From positions 16,717,501-16,781,500 of the forward strand of contig OY747723.1 of assembly GCA_963556495.2 (NCBI GenBank): a DNA stretch of 64,000 bases, read 5' to 3'. Origin of the DNA: Valencia hispanica (Eukaryota; Chordata; Actinopteri; Cyprinodontiformes; Valenciidae). Below, piece after piece: positions 21,491 through 33,475 of the stretch; position 1 is the first letter of the stretch; each line of letters opens with the position of its first letter. The notes under the pieces are model-generated. The model did not search any database and was not told the origin of the DNA. It saw only the letters and a list, made by a program, of their open reading frames with translations. The position numbers and the translations under genes are program-made.

Positions 21491-21929
21491 GACTTCACAG
21501 CAACCTATATACAAAATGGTCTTTCCAGTTAATGATTTCCTTGAGGAAAAAAGGTTATCCCAACCAATCTAGCTTTATGTGGCAAAAGTAACTACCATTC
21601 TACTTTAATCCATTTTTCAAAAGCTGAATTAATTTTAATTAGCCTCACACAGGATCGATTATTTCCTGACCTGTAGAATCAAGAAATCACTTATATAGTA
21701 CTTGCCTGACAACATGAAGTCGACTAAAAGCTCTTAAAAGGTGACACATTATGTTCTGATCTAAAGAAATCTAAGAACAGATGAAAAACAAAGTCATTGA
21801 CATTTGTAAGTCTGGGAAGGGTTACAAAGTCTTCTGCAAGGTCGCAAAATAACCCAGAATATCCAAAGCACTGCAGACCCTATGGCCCTTTCCTAATAAA
21901 AGCTCTACTTGAATCACCTCAACTCTACT
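21491..21929. other. No gene recognised
   Basis: AT-rich. Position 21780-21900 may be very decayed transposon sequence but is not assignable. Confidence 0.4.
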
Positions 21930-22230
21930 TTACGCAGTTTGGGTGGTTTTCCATTATAGTTATGTAACGGCTCCAGTGGGTCGTCATATAGTCGGACAGT
22001 CCCAGAGTCCGAAAAATAGCTAAATGTGTATGTTACACAAGCACAATACCACAATGGAGGAGGTTCACTTGTAACGCAACCAGTGACTCCACCCACTAGC
22101 CAATCAATGGTCAAAAGTCTTCTGATGTCATGTTTTCAGTCCGACTCCACACACTTGGAACCCCAGCGAAGTAGGTTCTTAAAAAGGGGCTGGTAGCACA
22201 TAACCATTACTTGTGGAAAACCCTTATAAC
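21930..22230. repeat. MITE-like repeat, unassigned family
   Basis: The order GTTTTCCATT, CACAATGGAGGAGG, TGACTCCACCCAC and GGAACCCCAGCGAAGTAGG matches a teleost non-autonomous repeat pattern I recognise but cannot name. The terminal repeats are too decayed to delimit it. Confidence 0.4.
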
Positions 22231-22239
22231 CAAGTTGAG

Positions 22240-22470
22240 CCAAGGTGAGCCGCACTGAGAAAGCTTGTAGAAATGAGACATTATTTTCCTCATTTAATGC
22301 CAACATTCATAATTCAACAATAAGAAAAAGACTGCGGGGGCATAATAGCATCCATGGGAGAGTTCCAAGGTGGAAAACTCCCCTGCTGACCAGGGAGAAC
22401 ATAAAGGCCTGTCTTACATTTGAAAAATGTTCTTTTGGAAACATAGTTTTTGAACTGATGAGATAAAAGT
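22240..22470 (+). mobile_element. Tc1-like transposase fragment
   Basis: The plus strand at about 22310-22430 reads STIRKRLRGHNSIHGRVPRW and then TPLLTRENIKACLTF, corresponding to the second helix-turn-helix and the linker into the DDE domain. Catalytic residues are not included. Confidence 0.75.
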
Positions 22471-24714
22471 TGATCATTTTAGAAGGGTTAATAAGACCCT
22501 TATTGTATTTAGTCAGATTCCTTTTGACTTATATTCAGATGTGTTTAATGACATAAAACATATGTGTGACAAAAAAGAAGAAAAAGGATAAAACGTTTTA
22601 ACTGCATAGTTAATAGGTGTTCTATCTGGTTGGGTATGTCTGAATCAACAGTATTGTTACAGCCCCAGTCGCGCCAAATGTTATAAAGAACATCAAGATG
22701 GGTGTTTTTTGGCTTGAAGGTCATCATATATTCTATTCAACATGCAGCGAATCACCGTGCCTTCTCGCCTTTTGGAGACACTACAAGATAAACTGTGACA
22801 CATTTGCACACTTCATGGGGCAACTCTTTCACAGAATACACAAGCGTTTGTCAGTTTTTGAGGCTCAGCAATCACATTGATGCCAATATTGCATGAGGTA
22901 TGTGAGGCAATAGAGGGGAAAAAACATTCATTGATATATGTCTGTTGACTTTGTGTTCGTCCTTGTACTTTATCCATTTATGTAGCCTAACCTTCAACCT
23001 TTGAATGCATCTCCAGCCGCATGTGTTTGAATGATGGCTTTAATGCAACTGTGTGTTTATGCATGGGTGCGTAGTGTTCAAATGGAGGCGTGTGAGGCCC
23101 ATTGCAGGCCATCCAACCAGACAGGTGTCAGGTTGGATCAGCGCATCGCTCCAGTGACCAGGTGGAAACCTGGAGGAGAAAAGGTGAATCACTGAGCCAC
23201 AATGGGGCAACAAAACTGCTCGGCTTGTGTGGCGAGGCAATGCTGAAACAAATACAGATAGACTTTTATCACAGTCTAAGAAAAGTAGGCAAAAAACAAT
23301 AAAAGCTTGCATTAAATCGACTGAGGCCACTACTACTACTACTACTACTGGTGCCAAACACCTACACAGACACACACATTCACACTGAGTCACAAAACAA
23401 TCCCATACGAAGTGAGAAACACACCTACTCACACACATGGCTGCGTGAATGAATCCAGGCACCCAGTCATACAGGGTAAGAAAAAGACGTTGTCAATGGA
23501 CACATCAAGTGATTACGAGGTTGATTGAACGCAAACACACTATTTCCACATGGAGTATGTGTTAGGGTGTGTGTAGCCTGCTTTTTATCTGTGCTTGATG
23601 AGAGGACTGATCACCCTTCTCTTTTTCCTTCATCTCCCTTCATTTTCCCACTCTTAATTAATTTACACACACATTCATGCACAAACACACACAGTGTAGT
23701 GAAGATAATTGCTGCTGCAGAGATGCAGGCTAATGACAGCAGAGTGGAGCAGAAACAAGAGCGGATGGGACGCCGGTGCTGATGTTCCCTTCAACGCGTC
23801 TCTGCTTTCCCTCTGAACACAGGAACACACACGCAAACACACACACACTCTGTCAATCTCCTTCCTTTTTCTGTCTTGTTTTCTATCATCCTTCACCCCA
23901 CACACACATCCTGGTTCCTTAATCTTGTCGCCTCTATCACTACCCTCCTCCTCCGCCACTCTGTTTTTTCCTCTCCTCGTCCTGCTGCCCACTCTCCTTT
24001 TATTCTTGCGCATGACCCACCACTCTTCTCTACTTTTTTTCCCCTTCTTGTCACCCTCCCTTTCTTTTACTCCCACTCCCTCTCACAGTCTCTTGCCGCC
24101 ATCTAGCCCCCCCCCCCCCCCCCCAACCACAACCCCACCCTTCCTTTGCCTTCGGGTGATGAAGCAACAACAGAGTGTCGGGGCGCCTCCGATCACAGCG
24201 CCGCAAACCACAATTGAGGGTGACATGTGGCGGGATGAGACCCCTTGTACCGGAAAAGCTTGGCTGGCCTGCCTGCTATTCGGGCCGGCGCTTGCCTCGT
24301 CTTCTCCTCCCACCCTCCCTCCTCTTTCTCTGCCTTTGTGAGTGTGAGTGAATGGGTGTGCATCGCTAGCCCTCCTAATGCGGAGGAAATGTTTGGGGCC
24401 CACTGGGCTGTGAAGGGCTGAACTTATCTTGATTGCTGAGAGTGAGAGGATAAGACTGGAAGAGACATACAGGCAGGCAAACACTAACACAATGATGCTT
24501 TGATAGAGCTTTGTGCTTTGCACCATTTCTTTATTTAATCTAAATAAAATTGTCATGCTCATGGAGAAATAGTTGAAAAGTTGGCGTGTGTTTAGAGGTT
24601 TAAAGGCAAAGCATTGGTAGAAGTTCACTTACCTGTAGGAAAAAGACATCATATGACTTTCAGTTTGTAGAAAGTCAAGAAGTCCTTAGAGTGGTGGAAT
24701 GATGACATATGGTC
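22471..24714. other. No gene recognised; GC-richer island near 24.1-24.4 kb
   Basis: Includes an (ACT)n microsatellite at 23328-23349, CA-rich stretches at 23360-23900, pyrimidine-rich DNA at 23850-24120 and a poly-C run at 24107-24124. 24130-24420 is GC-richer and non-repetitive. Long frames on both strands here (133 to 181 codons) come from low-complexity composition and have no domain. Confidence 0.45.
24107..24124. repeat. Poly-C tract
   Basis: Eighteen consecutive C at the end of a pyrimidine-rich stretch. Confidence 0.95.
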
Positions 24715-25075
24715 AGATGGACCACCAACTGGGATACAACACTATTTACTTCCTTCCACTCAGAGGTACAGCACAGGTCAGTGCGGTACAGATATAGCAA
24801 TTTTGTCTGTTTCCATTGAATTAGTAGCCCATACAACCAACCCGCACCGTCCCATTCCTGGGCCCCCTTCAGTTGTAAGTCCGTAGGACAAAGGTTATGG
24901 TTAGGGCTGAGCTACTTGTTTTTGATTGGGGGACAGAAAAAACATCACAGCTTGCAACAAGCAGGAGACACACTAGTGTGACACCACGCTAGGTATTTGG
25001 GTTTAATACCGCCTGCCCAGCGAGAGTCCACCTGCCGGTGGAAACACACTCCTGAACACACTAGACCATAAAACA
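24715..25075. repeat. MITE-like repeat, unassigned family
   Basis: Contains TAGTAGCCCATACAACCAAC, CCGTCCCATTCCTGGGCCCC and AGTGTGACACCACGCTAGG, an order seen in a common teleost non-coding repeat. It may be related to 21930-22230. The boundaries are approximate. Confidence 0.45.
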
Positions 25076-25471
25076 GGCACATGTTAGAGGATGTTAGATG
25101 TTCACAAATGAAGTGCTATAACAATTTTAGGAGATGCTATGAAAGTCCTTATGTTTAAAAAAATATAAAATAAAAACAGTTTTGGACATATGGATATTAG
25201 AAAGATACTAGAAAGTTCAAGTAGTAGAAACAAAACATTAAAACATCTCACGCTCATTCTTACTTCAAAATGACTAAAAATGTAGATAATTATATCAGGT
25301 GCAATTGATTATAACATCATTACCCTGTTTAAACCTCAGAAATAAATTTGATGAGCCCCTGACTGATGAAGTGAGAGAGACACCATGTAGAGATCAAAAG
25401 CTGTCTGATTTCTGCAGCTTTTAAGTTTGGTAAAGGGCTCAGTGAGGTCTCAAAAGAATTTGAAATCAGTT
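25076..25471. other. No gene recognised
   Basis: AT-rich sequence before the solo LTR. Confidence 0.5.
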
Positions 25472-26409
25472 GTTCCTGTTAGGATCCTTAGGTGTTTGTG
25501 TTTTGAGTTTCAGTTATTTCATTTCCTCATCTACTTTACCTTATCTTATTAGTTTTAGGATCAAAGTGGTTTGTGTAGTTTGAGTTTCCTCTTACTTCCT
25601 TCGGTTTTTCCTTCCACTATGTTTTCTCCTCCTTTCCTCTTTTACCCTCAGGTTTGTGTACTTTGAGTTTCTCTTGTTTTTGGGTCATTCCTTATTTATT
25701 CACTTAGGTCTTATCTCAGTTATTCTCGCGTTAGCCTTTCTTATCTATGTTAGGTTCTGTAGTCACTTCTACCTTTTTTTATTGCGTTGATCTTTTATTT
25801 ATTTAGTTCTTTATCTCATCTGTCAGCTTTGCTCTACTTTCCTCATTAGGATTATAGTTCTCTGATTTAAGGTCTTTCTAAAGTTTAAACTGGTGTTTCT
25901 GTTCCGTTTCTCTCCTCTCTTCCCTGTTCATTAGTACTTTTACTTTAGTTTCTATAGGCTCCTTTATTCTTATGTTCTTAGATCTCTTTCATCCTTAGTT
26001 ACCTTAGAGGTAGTTCTTGCTTCTCTCATTTAGAATTATTTTCTGTCCAGTCTTCTCTTCTGTTTGTGCTTTTTCTTTTCTTGTGTTTTCTCCCTGCCAT
26101 TCTGCTCCCCTGCCCAGCTGCTGATTGCCTCCACCTACTCTCTCCCTCTCACCTGCATCTGCTCTCTACTAATTAGTCCTCTGGTTTCTCCCTGTCACTT
26201 CCTCTCATCCTCAGTGTATTTAAGCTCTCCAGTTTCCTTTGTTCTCTGCTGAATCCTCCATCTTCAATCGCCGTTTCTTGATCCCAACATTTATTCCCAT
26301 GTACTCGGTCCGACCTAGTAAGTTCTTTATTTTTTACCTTTATTAAATCCAAATCAATCTACACAGTTCTCTGCATTTGGATCCTCCTTTACACAAACAT
26401 GACAGTTCC
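25472..26409 (+). mobile_element. Solo LTR of a Gypsy-type element with 5-bp target duplication
   Basis: The LTR is 25477-26404 (928 bp). It starts TGTTAGGATCC and ends AAACATGACA, with the expected TG...CA ends. The flanks are GTTCC at 25472-25476 and 26405-26409, a perfect 5-bp duplication. It is T- and C-rich like the LTRs at 52360 and 54482, and its last part has the same order of blocks: CAGCTG and CCTCCACCT, a TATA-like region near 26217, TTATTAAATC, then TTTGGATCCTCC. That makes it a relative, not a copy, of that family. Internal DNA was probably lost by LTR recombination. Confidence 0.85.
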
Positions 26410-26499
26410 ACCATATGCTAAATAGTTCACAAGTGATAGGCAGAAGATAAACATGAAGGCTAGATTGCCAGAGTTAGTATAGAAAAAGATGAGAACTTG

Positions 26500-26860
26500 A
26501 ACATGAATGTTCATTGGACATATGAGTCTAAAACTGAACTAATTAATTAATACTAAACAGAACAGAGAGCTTTGCTGAAATATACCTAATGGAGCACTCC
26601 AGGGAAAAAAAACACATATCAACTGTGAAGTATAAAGGTGGGAGAGCCATAGTTTGGGGTTGCTCACCATCATAGAATCCACTTTAAATTCAGCTGTTTA
26701 ATAGAGGGTGGTTAAATAAAATGTGAGACCACGAATAAAAAAACCAAATCTGAAGCAGCTCTGGACTTTGCAATGTGACAATGGCCCAAGAAAAACTAGT
26801 AAATCCAACAGGGCTTGGCTGAGAAATATAAAACACCATAACATTGATCAAAGATCTACC
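26500..26860 (+). mobile_element. Tc1-like transposase fragment
   Basis: The plus strand shows HWTYESKTELI for the first catalytic block (D replaced by Y/E context), then STVKYKGGRAIVWG-like sequence near 26610-26660, then GCAATGTGACAATGGCCCAAG for the QQD-DP block. Many stops. Confidence 0.7.
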
Positions 26861-27179
26861 CCACTGCACTCCTAAGTAACCCCATCATAAAACCCTCTTA
26901 TGTGTAACTTAAAACATACAATTATTTACAACCATCATAGTACTAACATCTGCAAAAAGGTGTAATTACAGAAATTGATACTGTTTCCTCCATAATAAAT
27001 CCACAAACAAAACTCATGGTCACTCTTTACCTACACCGGTTTAAATATCAGCCTGTCACACAGTTGCAACTCAATGCACCTTGGAATCTAGATGTAGTGA
27101 AGATGATTTGCTAAGCTCTAAGTTAAACAGCTGAATGGAGAGGAAAGGGGATTTAAGTAACTTTAAAAGTGGCATGGTG
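26861..27179. other. No gene recognised
   Basis: AT-rich, no motif recognised. Confidence 0.45.
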
Positions 27180-27470
27180 CAAGACCAGCTGGTCTATGGA
27201 TCTAAAAAAGAGAATACAGACTGAGTCCCACTATTAGCAGCTAATAACAGGAAGCTGAGTTCACAATTTGCACAGACCCAAGATTGGAGAGTGGAAAAAG
27301 TTGCCTGGTCTGATGTGTGTTGATTTTCTGCTGTGACGTAGAGACAGTCAGAATTTGGCATGGACAACAATAAATCATGGCTCTATCCTCGTTTGTTTCT
27401 TTGGTGGTGGTAGTATAATGGTACGGGGATGTTTTCTTGGCACATCTGGGTTTTCTTTTTGGGTACCCTT
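27180..27470 (+). mobile_element. Tc1-like transposase fragment, another lineage
   Basis: Around 27310-27450 the plus strand shows frameshifted VRIWHGQQ, then FFGGGSIMVRGCFLGTSG, the glycine-rich block of a Tc1-type DDE domain. The wording differs from the other copies, so it is a separate lineage. Confidence 0.65.
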
Positions 27471-29335
27471 TATCCCCTTACCGTCACAGTTAAAACATCT
27501 TCTTAACAAACAAGTTTGTCAAACCAGATACTAGCAAGCTCTATTTATTAAAGTGACCATTTAAAGGACACAGGGTAAGAAGCACAAATTAAATACATAT
27601 GCTTACATTTTGCATTGAGGTGTTCTACCTTGACGCCTGTAATACAGAAAAACACTGATGTTTGCAGTGCTATGTAAAAGTAAATGTGTTTGGCTGAGTT
27701 AAGGTCAGAGAACAGTGTTCATTTTTAGTTTGTGTTGCTTTTTAAGGTTATCTTGCAGCAAACCATTCTCAGCAGCTGCTTCAAATATTTTTGGTCCAAC
27801 AGTAACACTAAAGCATTCGCTCTCCCTTATTGGCTATTCTGGAGCTCTTCCCTGTTGTATAGAAGTATGTGGGTAAGCATTATCATTTGCTGGAAGGAGA
27901 AAAAGGAGGAAACAATAGCACCCTTGGCTGTGGTTTGTTTGAGCTAATGCACATACACTTGCATAAAAATATGCACCAGTGCACACGCAAACACTCTCAC
28001 CAGGCTCCAAATCGACTTAATGCCTTTTGCTAATTACCTTTACATTTTTACACTTTTGCTTACGCCAGCTCTGTTTTAGGCAACAGCAGGCAATTGATTT
28101 CTGTGGGGCATGTGGGCGTGTGTACATTTGTCAGCATGTCCTCTGTGTGCTTAGTGATCTGCAGGGTCACGATAGAATCCATTTTATGGGAAACACAAGG
28201 GCAGGGCAGCGCTCCACCGTGACAATGAACAGTAAATCTGGTCAGATTAATGTTCTTGTCCTGTCTGGTTGAAATCAACGCCGCAGCGAGCTCGGACTGT
28301 TTTGACAGTCGGAAAAGCTCGAAGGAAAGAGTTGTAAACAGAGTTGTCCAAAAGTGTGCAAGGCAAACATGAAGTTATCACTTTCAACTTCACTTCGGGT
28401 CACATCCAGAACACGAAACAGTCCAGTCTGTCGGGAGACGTTTGCTTCAAAGAGGAAGCTGGACATATTACTTCAGTAAAGGAAACACTCCAAAGGCCTC
28501 TGCTGATGTTGGTCAAGACAAATGTTCAACAAATATTCAACAGGGGGAAAAAAAATGATAAAAAGTTCAAGTGAAAAAAAAATAACAGCATGCTATGAAA
28601 ATAATGAAAGTATTCACTTCAAGATTTGCTTAGTTGTGCACTCAGTCTTTACAATTGTGACCCAGGAAACTGTGCATTTTAATGTTGCTTTATTCAGAAT
28701 AACACTGAGCGCTCTCCACAAAGCCATGTAACTAAACACCCAAAAACCCCTTTCGTGTTGATAATTAGAAGGAGTATTTAAGTTCCTGTGTGTCATTCTC
28801 ACATTGCTTTGGTGTGGAGAACTTGAGATCATTATAAAGTTTTTCAAATCAGATTACACATTTTTTAACACTGCGGTTAGTTTTTGAGTTACTGCCATTG
28901 GCTATTCAACAAGCTAAATACCCTCTTGAAAAGTTTTACTAATTTGTCACTCAAATCTGGCTGAAAATGTCTAGTGTGTATGGGAATTGTTCCCTTCAGC
29001 CAGATTATCTAAAATATCCCAAGTTATTGCAATGTATGTTTCATTACTGTAGCGGAATGTGAAGGTAAAGTACTGATTTTCCAGGAATACTTTGGGTTCT
29101 TGGACATATTTTGAGACCTGCTTCAGGTGTTCTCTGAAAGCTATTTCTTGGCAACCTTTTATCTTTATACTATAAAAATAGTTAATTTTATTCTGTACTT
29201 AAGAAAGGAATCATCTTGAAAGCTGTAACTGTTCATCTTATATCCATCTATCCACATCTATCCACAGATTTGTCTAATCATGTCACGGGGCAAAATGGAC
29301 TTTAGACTGCTGAGCAACAGTGCATTCATTTTTCT
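27471..29335. other. No gene recognised
   Basis: Unique-looking. 28027-28470 contains overlapping frames on both strands (81 and 72 codons) without known domains. Confidence 0.45.
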
Positions 29336-29700
29336 CATTAGCTCAGGTAAGATGCTTTTGAAATCTCTGGTTAAGGAGGGGTTTTACACAAGGAATGCAA
29401 CGGTTTGAGCCCATGCCCTGGATACACCTGTGTGCAGTTACTCTTGAAGCACTGACTCCAGCCACAGTGCACGCCTGGTGAATCTCACCCAAACTCCTAA
29501 ATGAGTTTTGCTCTAACATATTTTTTCCTTCCACTCAACTTTCCATTAATATTCTTGTAATTAGCACTTCACGAACAACACACCTCTTTAGCTTTTCACT
29601 AATATTGTTTTCTGTGTCATATGGTTATCTGCTGGAGTCATGTTGAGTCAGCAGTCTTCCCTATGATTGTGGAGGCCATTACAGAACATTTAGTAGTTAA
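29336..29700 (-). pseudogene. Tc1-like transposase N-terminal fragment
   Basis: The minus-strand frame 29343-29534 reads SLGEIHQACTVAGVSASRVT and later CIPCVKPLLNQR, the second helix-turn-helix and linker of the long-inverted-repeat Tc1-like lineage also seen at 37534-38468 and 44340-45010. Upstream sequence to 29700 carries the first DNA-binding part with frameshifts. Confidence 0.75.
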
Positions 29701-32559
29701 AATTTGATTTTTTTTCTATTGGTGTCATGTAGTATTCACAATTTTTAAGGAAACCGGATTTTAGGTTTTAGTGCCTGTGAGCAATAATCCTCACAACGAT
29801 TGAAAATAAAGACTAATGTTTTTAATCATAAAAATGTGCCTAGGGTTTGAAACACAACAGGATCAGCCTAGATAAGATCTACAACAGCCTTTTTTTTAAC
29901 TGTTCTTTTCTTTCTTTCTTTACCTCTTGATTATTACAAGAAGTCAAATTAAACTGCCCTCCATTTTTTAAATCTGAAAATAGTGTTTTTTAATCTTTTC
30001 TTGTAAAACTACTTACAGAAAATAAGGCATCATCATTAGCTGGTGGCAGCTAATGAATAGAGCCAATTAGCTTTTTTGAAAATACTAAAGTGCATGAGTT
30101 CAATTTAATCTTGTGGTCTAAAAATGTATTTTTCTGCCAGCTTTTTGAAAACAACAGTACTAATTTATGCGAAATGAGAATACAAAGCAATCTTTGGACG
30201 CTTTTCTTCTCCTGTTTAGTAAGAGCTGTTAATGCTGAAGATTGGATAAGACTCATTGCAAAGTTAGATCATATCCAATATAGGTCAGTATAGACTTCCT
30301 AGGTAATAAGTAAGACTTCAATCATGGTATTTCTCAGATCTTTTGATTTTTTCCATGAAATCTTCTAGGTAGGCTGATCCTTACCTTTGATTTTAAAACA
30401 AAGCTGCAGCACCATGTTCCACACACTATCGTATTTTCCCCCTTGTGCATCTTTATTGCTACAGCGTTATCTTATTTGACAGCAGCTGGGGCAATAAGAG
30501 CATGTCTGACTTTGTAGCTGCACACTCTGGAGCACATGTCGGAGACACTAAATTGTCAGGGTGAAAGCAAGCTGAGGTCCGTTGTGGCCTTGTCCTGACT
30601 AAAAACACATCATTATTTACCTGTCATAGTATACAACACTGCACTTGAAGTAAACTCTGTTTTCCCCCTTTTTATCTACATCTCTGCTGCAAATCTACTG
30701 ACAGTCTGAATCTTCAAATGTTGCCCAGCTTTGAACGTTCAATATATATATATCTTTTTTTTTTTACCTCACCAGAGCCAATGTCAGATCACGATGCTCC
30801 CGACACACTGTGGAGTTAACACGCATTGGAGCTAAAACGATGTGTCTTTCATGAAACCGAGAACGTAAGCCTCGGTGGGGTTTCTCCCGTTGGTGATGTA
30901 TTATGCAGCAGTGGGTCATGTTGTTGGAAAGAACCGGGATGTGGCTCTGACAGAGGGGGGGTGTGTGTCTCGACAGGAAGTTATGCCCTTTCCCATATAC
31001 TGTTCAGCGAGTGGAGACTTTTGTGGAGAGAGATGTAGACCTAAACTGTGATGGAATGCAAAAAAAAAGTAAAAAATTAAAGTTGAAAAGTTGGCCAAAT
31101 GAGATCAGCGACATGGTTATCGATGCTAGTAAAAAGAAAAAAGACAATTTCTATTCGATTAAATGTTAGGCATATTTGGAAATGACCACAGACACACAAA
31201 TAGTAAATACATTTGTGTTTGATAGATTTATTTCTTGAAAAAATACTTCTTTGCATTACCTCTTATACCTTTTGCAAACCTTGCTAATCTCCCCTTAAAT
31301 TGTACCACCCATGTTAGAATACATGTGTGGGTTGAGCAGCAGAAACGAGTGTGAGTTGCCCCCCATGAATAACTTGCCAAATCCTCTCTGCCAATGCCAA
31401 TTAATGTTGCAGTTCTCCCTCAGTGGGAAAGCAAGGCTTGTCTTCCCCTCTTAGAGACCAAACTCCATCCTTCGAGATGCCAATGCTCGCCCCCACAGAG
31501 CGGGGTTTATTAGAGACTAACTCCAGAATTTGGAATTTTGGACTACAGGAAACACTTGTGGGAACTGATTAAGCGTGCTGTTTGGGCCAGTGACCAAAAC
31601 AACTTCATTGGCTCACTTGCGACAAATGCTGGTTTGTGAATGGAGTGCTGTCCCACAGAGGTGTGTGGCCACGCTGGTGACCAGCATGAAGAGAACGTAC
31701 CATGGGGTTGTAGGTGTGTACAGCTCCCCTATGCACTACTGAGGCTCTATTTGTTTAATCAATAAACCGTCGAATTGCCAAAATGACATGCTTCTTCAAA
31801 CTCGAATTATCCAATCCAATCAACGAATACCAAAGATGAGTCAGTAGCATAAAAAGCTGTTTGGCACTGACAAGGCTGATTTGGCAAGTTTTTCATGGGT
31901 GCAGACTGACTGACTAAACTCTACTGCTACACAAATGTGTTTACCCAACAAATGTAGCTCCATTTAAAGGTAAAAAAGACATTGTTACTTATTCTGCACA
32001 CTATACAACTTTCATTTGATATGATTTTATTCTGACATGTTAAACCACAGCGGCCCAGTAGAAACCAAATCAATACAGTGGGTGCATTCGTCAATTTTTC
32101 ATTAAATTACTCAAATAAACAACATGCAAAGAGAAGAGATTTGCTTGACGAAAAATGCTTTGTGTGTGCATTTCCGTTATTTCTTGTAAGTTTATAATTG
32201 TTGGTGCTTCTCTAGATCATTTACCAGATACACATTTGGATGGACCAAGATGGTGCTTTTAAGCACCATGTACTCAAATACTTAGTTCACACTAAATCTG
32301 CTATTTTTTTTATTCACCAGTCAACTGTATATATTTCATTTTGCTTCAGTTTATCTGATAGGAATAGCTAGGTAAATTTAAGCAATTTACCCAGGTTCTA
32401 CATAGCAGCCTCAGGTACATCATACTATTATCACTTTTATTTACTGTGTTCCTGTGTTTTACCATGCTTCACACCTTGAGACTCTCTTTTTAGATGCCAT
32501 TTTGCCCATTCTCTTTCGTATTGGTTAATGGCCTAAATTTGTATTGGGCTTTTGCAAAT
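29701..32559. other. No gene recognised
   Basis: AT-rich to 30780. 30780-31060 and 31330-31760 are GC-richer and non-repetitive, with no open frame of convincing coding character. No RNA gene seen. Confidence 0.45.
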
Positions 32560-32800
32560 CAAAGGTCTACAAAGCACCTCTACTCTACATTCAGTCATTC
32601 ACCCATTCACGCACACAGACTTACAGAAGCGAGCCTGCCATACACCGGGCCCTCCGACCGCCACCAGCAGGCAAGATAGGTGAAGTGTCTTGCCCAAGGA
32701 CACAACGACTGAGATGGAGGGAGCAGGGGTTCAAACTGGCAGCCCACAGATTACAAGACAAAGTCCCTCAGGCCTGTTGCCCCTACAAGCAATAACCTCA
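32560..32800. repeat. Fish retroposon-associated repeat
   Basis: CAGTCATTCACCCATTCACG, GTGTCTTGCCCAAGGACACA and GGGTTCAAACTGGC form a familiar teleost repeat block. The GGTTCAAAC element resembles a tRNA B box. It lies immediately upstream of the LINE fragment. Confidence 0.55.
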
Positions 32801-32809
32801 ATCAAGGCA

Positions 32810-33475
32810 AATAAGACCTGCAGTGATTTAGATGTTGTTCCTAGTTTCTTTGGGACATCCTGGATAAGTAATCTTGATCGGCTGACCAAATCCATCATGG
32901 GAGATGACATGGAGGTGATTGAGGAGTATAAATAACTCGCAGTTCACCTGGACAACAGATTGGACTGGAGACTGAACAGTGAAACCATCTAGAAGTACGG
33001 ACAGAACAGACTGTACTTCTTGAGGAAACTAGGTCCTTCAAGTTTTCCAGCAAGATGCTGGGGATCTTCTACAAGGCTGTTGTGGAGAGTGTAATCACTT
33101 CAGCCATCATCTGTTGGGGTAGCAGCATCAGAGCCAGGGATTTAAAAAGGCTAAACATCTTGATAAAGAAGGCTGGTTCTGTTCTTGGGACGACTGTGGA
33201 ACATCTGGACATGATGATGCAAACAAGGATTCTTCATAAAATCAGGAAAAATATGGACAACCCTGAGCATCCTCTTCGTGAGACTATCCTACCACAACAG
33301 AGTGTCTTCAGTCAGAGACTTTTTCAGTTTCACTGCAACGCAGACCGCTTCAGAAAATCCTTGCTGCCCACAGCCATCATGATCTACAACAACTCCTTAA
33401 AGAATCAATTAGCATGAGCTACAACAAAATTTAGTTTACCTCTGGGATCAATAAAGTGTTTATTTGTGCAATTTA
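32810..33475 (+). mobile_element. LINE ORF2 C-terminal fragment with 3' end
   Basis: The plus strand at 32926-33050 reads, across stops, VHLDNRLDWRLNSETI and GQNRLYFLRKLG, the post-polymerase part of a fish LINE. The frame continues, shifted, in 33055-33417 (120 codons, FYKAVVESVITSAIICWGS and then IRARDLKRLN). The 3' end has CTCTGGGATCAATAAAGTG. The clade is not resolved (Rex1/Babar or a related group are candidates). No polymerase catalytic motif is present. Confidence 0.75.

Noticed and set aside
24083..24628. A 181-codon minus-strand frame, and the 138-codon plus-strand frame at 23925-24341
   Set aside because: Both run through pyrimidine-rich and poly-C sequence, giving Gly- and Pro-rich low-complexity translations.
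28027..28470. Overlapping frames on both strands as a possible exon
   Set aside because: Neither translation resembles a known protein and no clear splice sites frame them.
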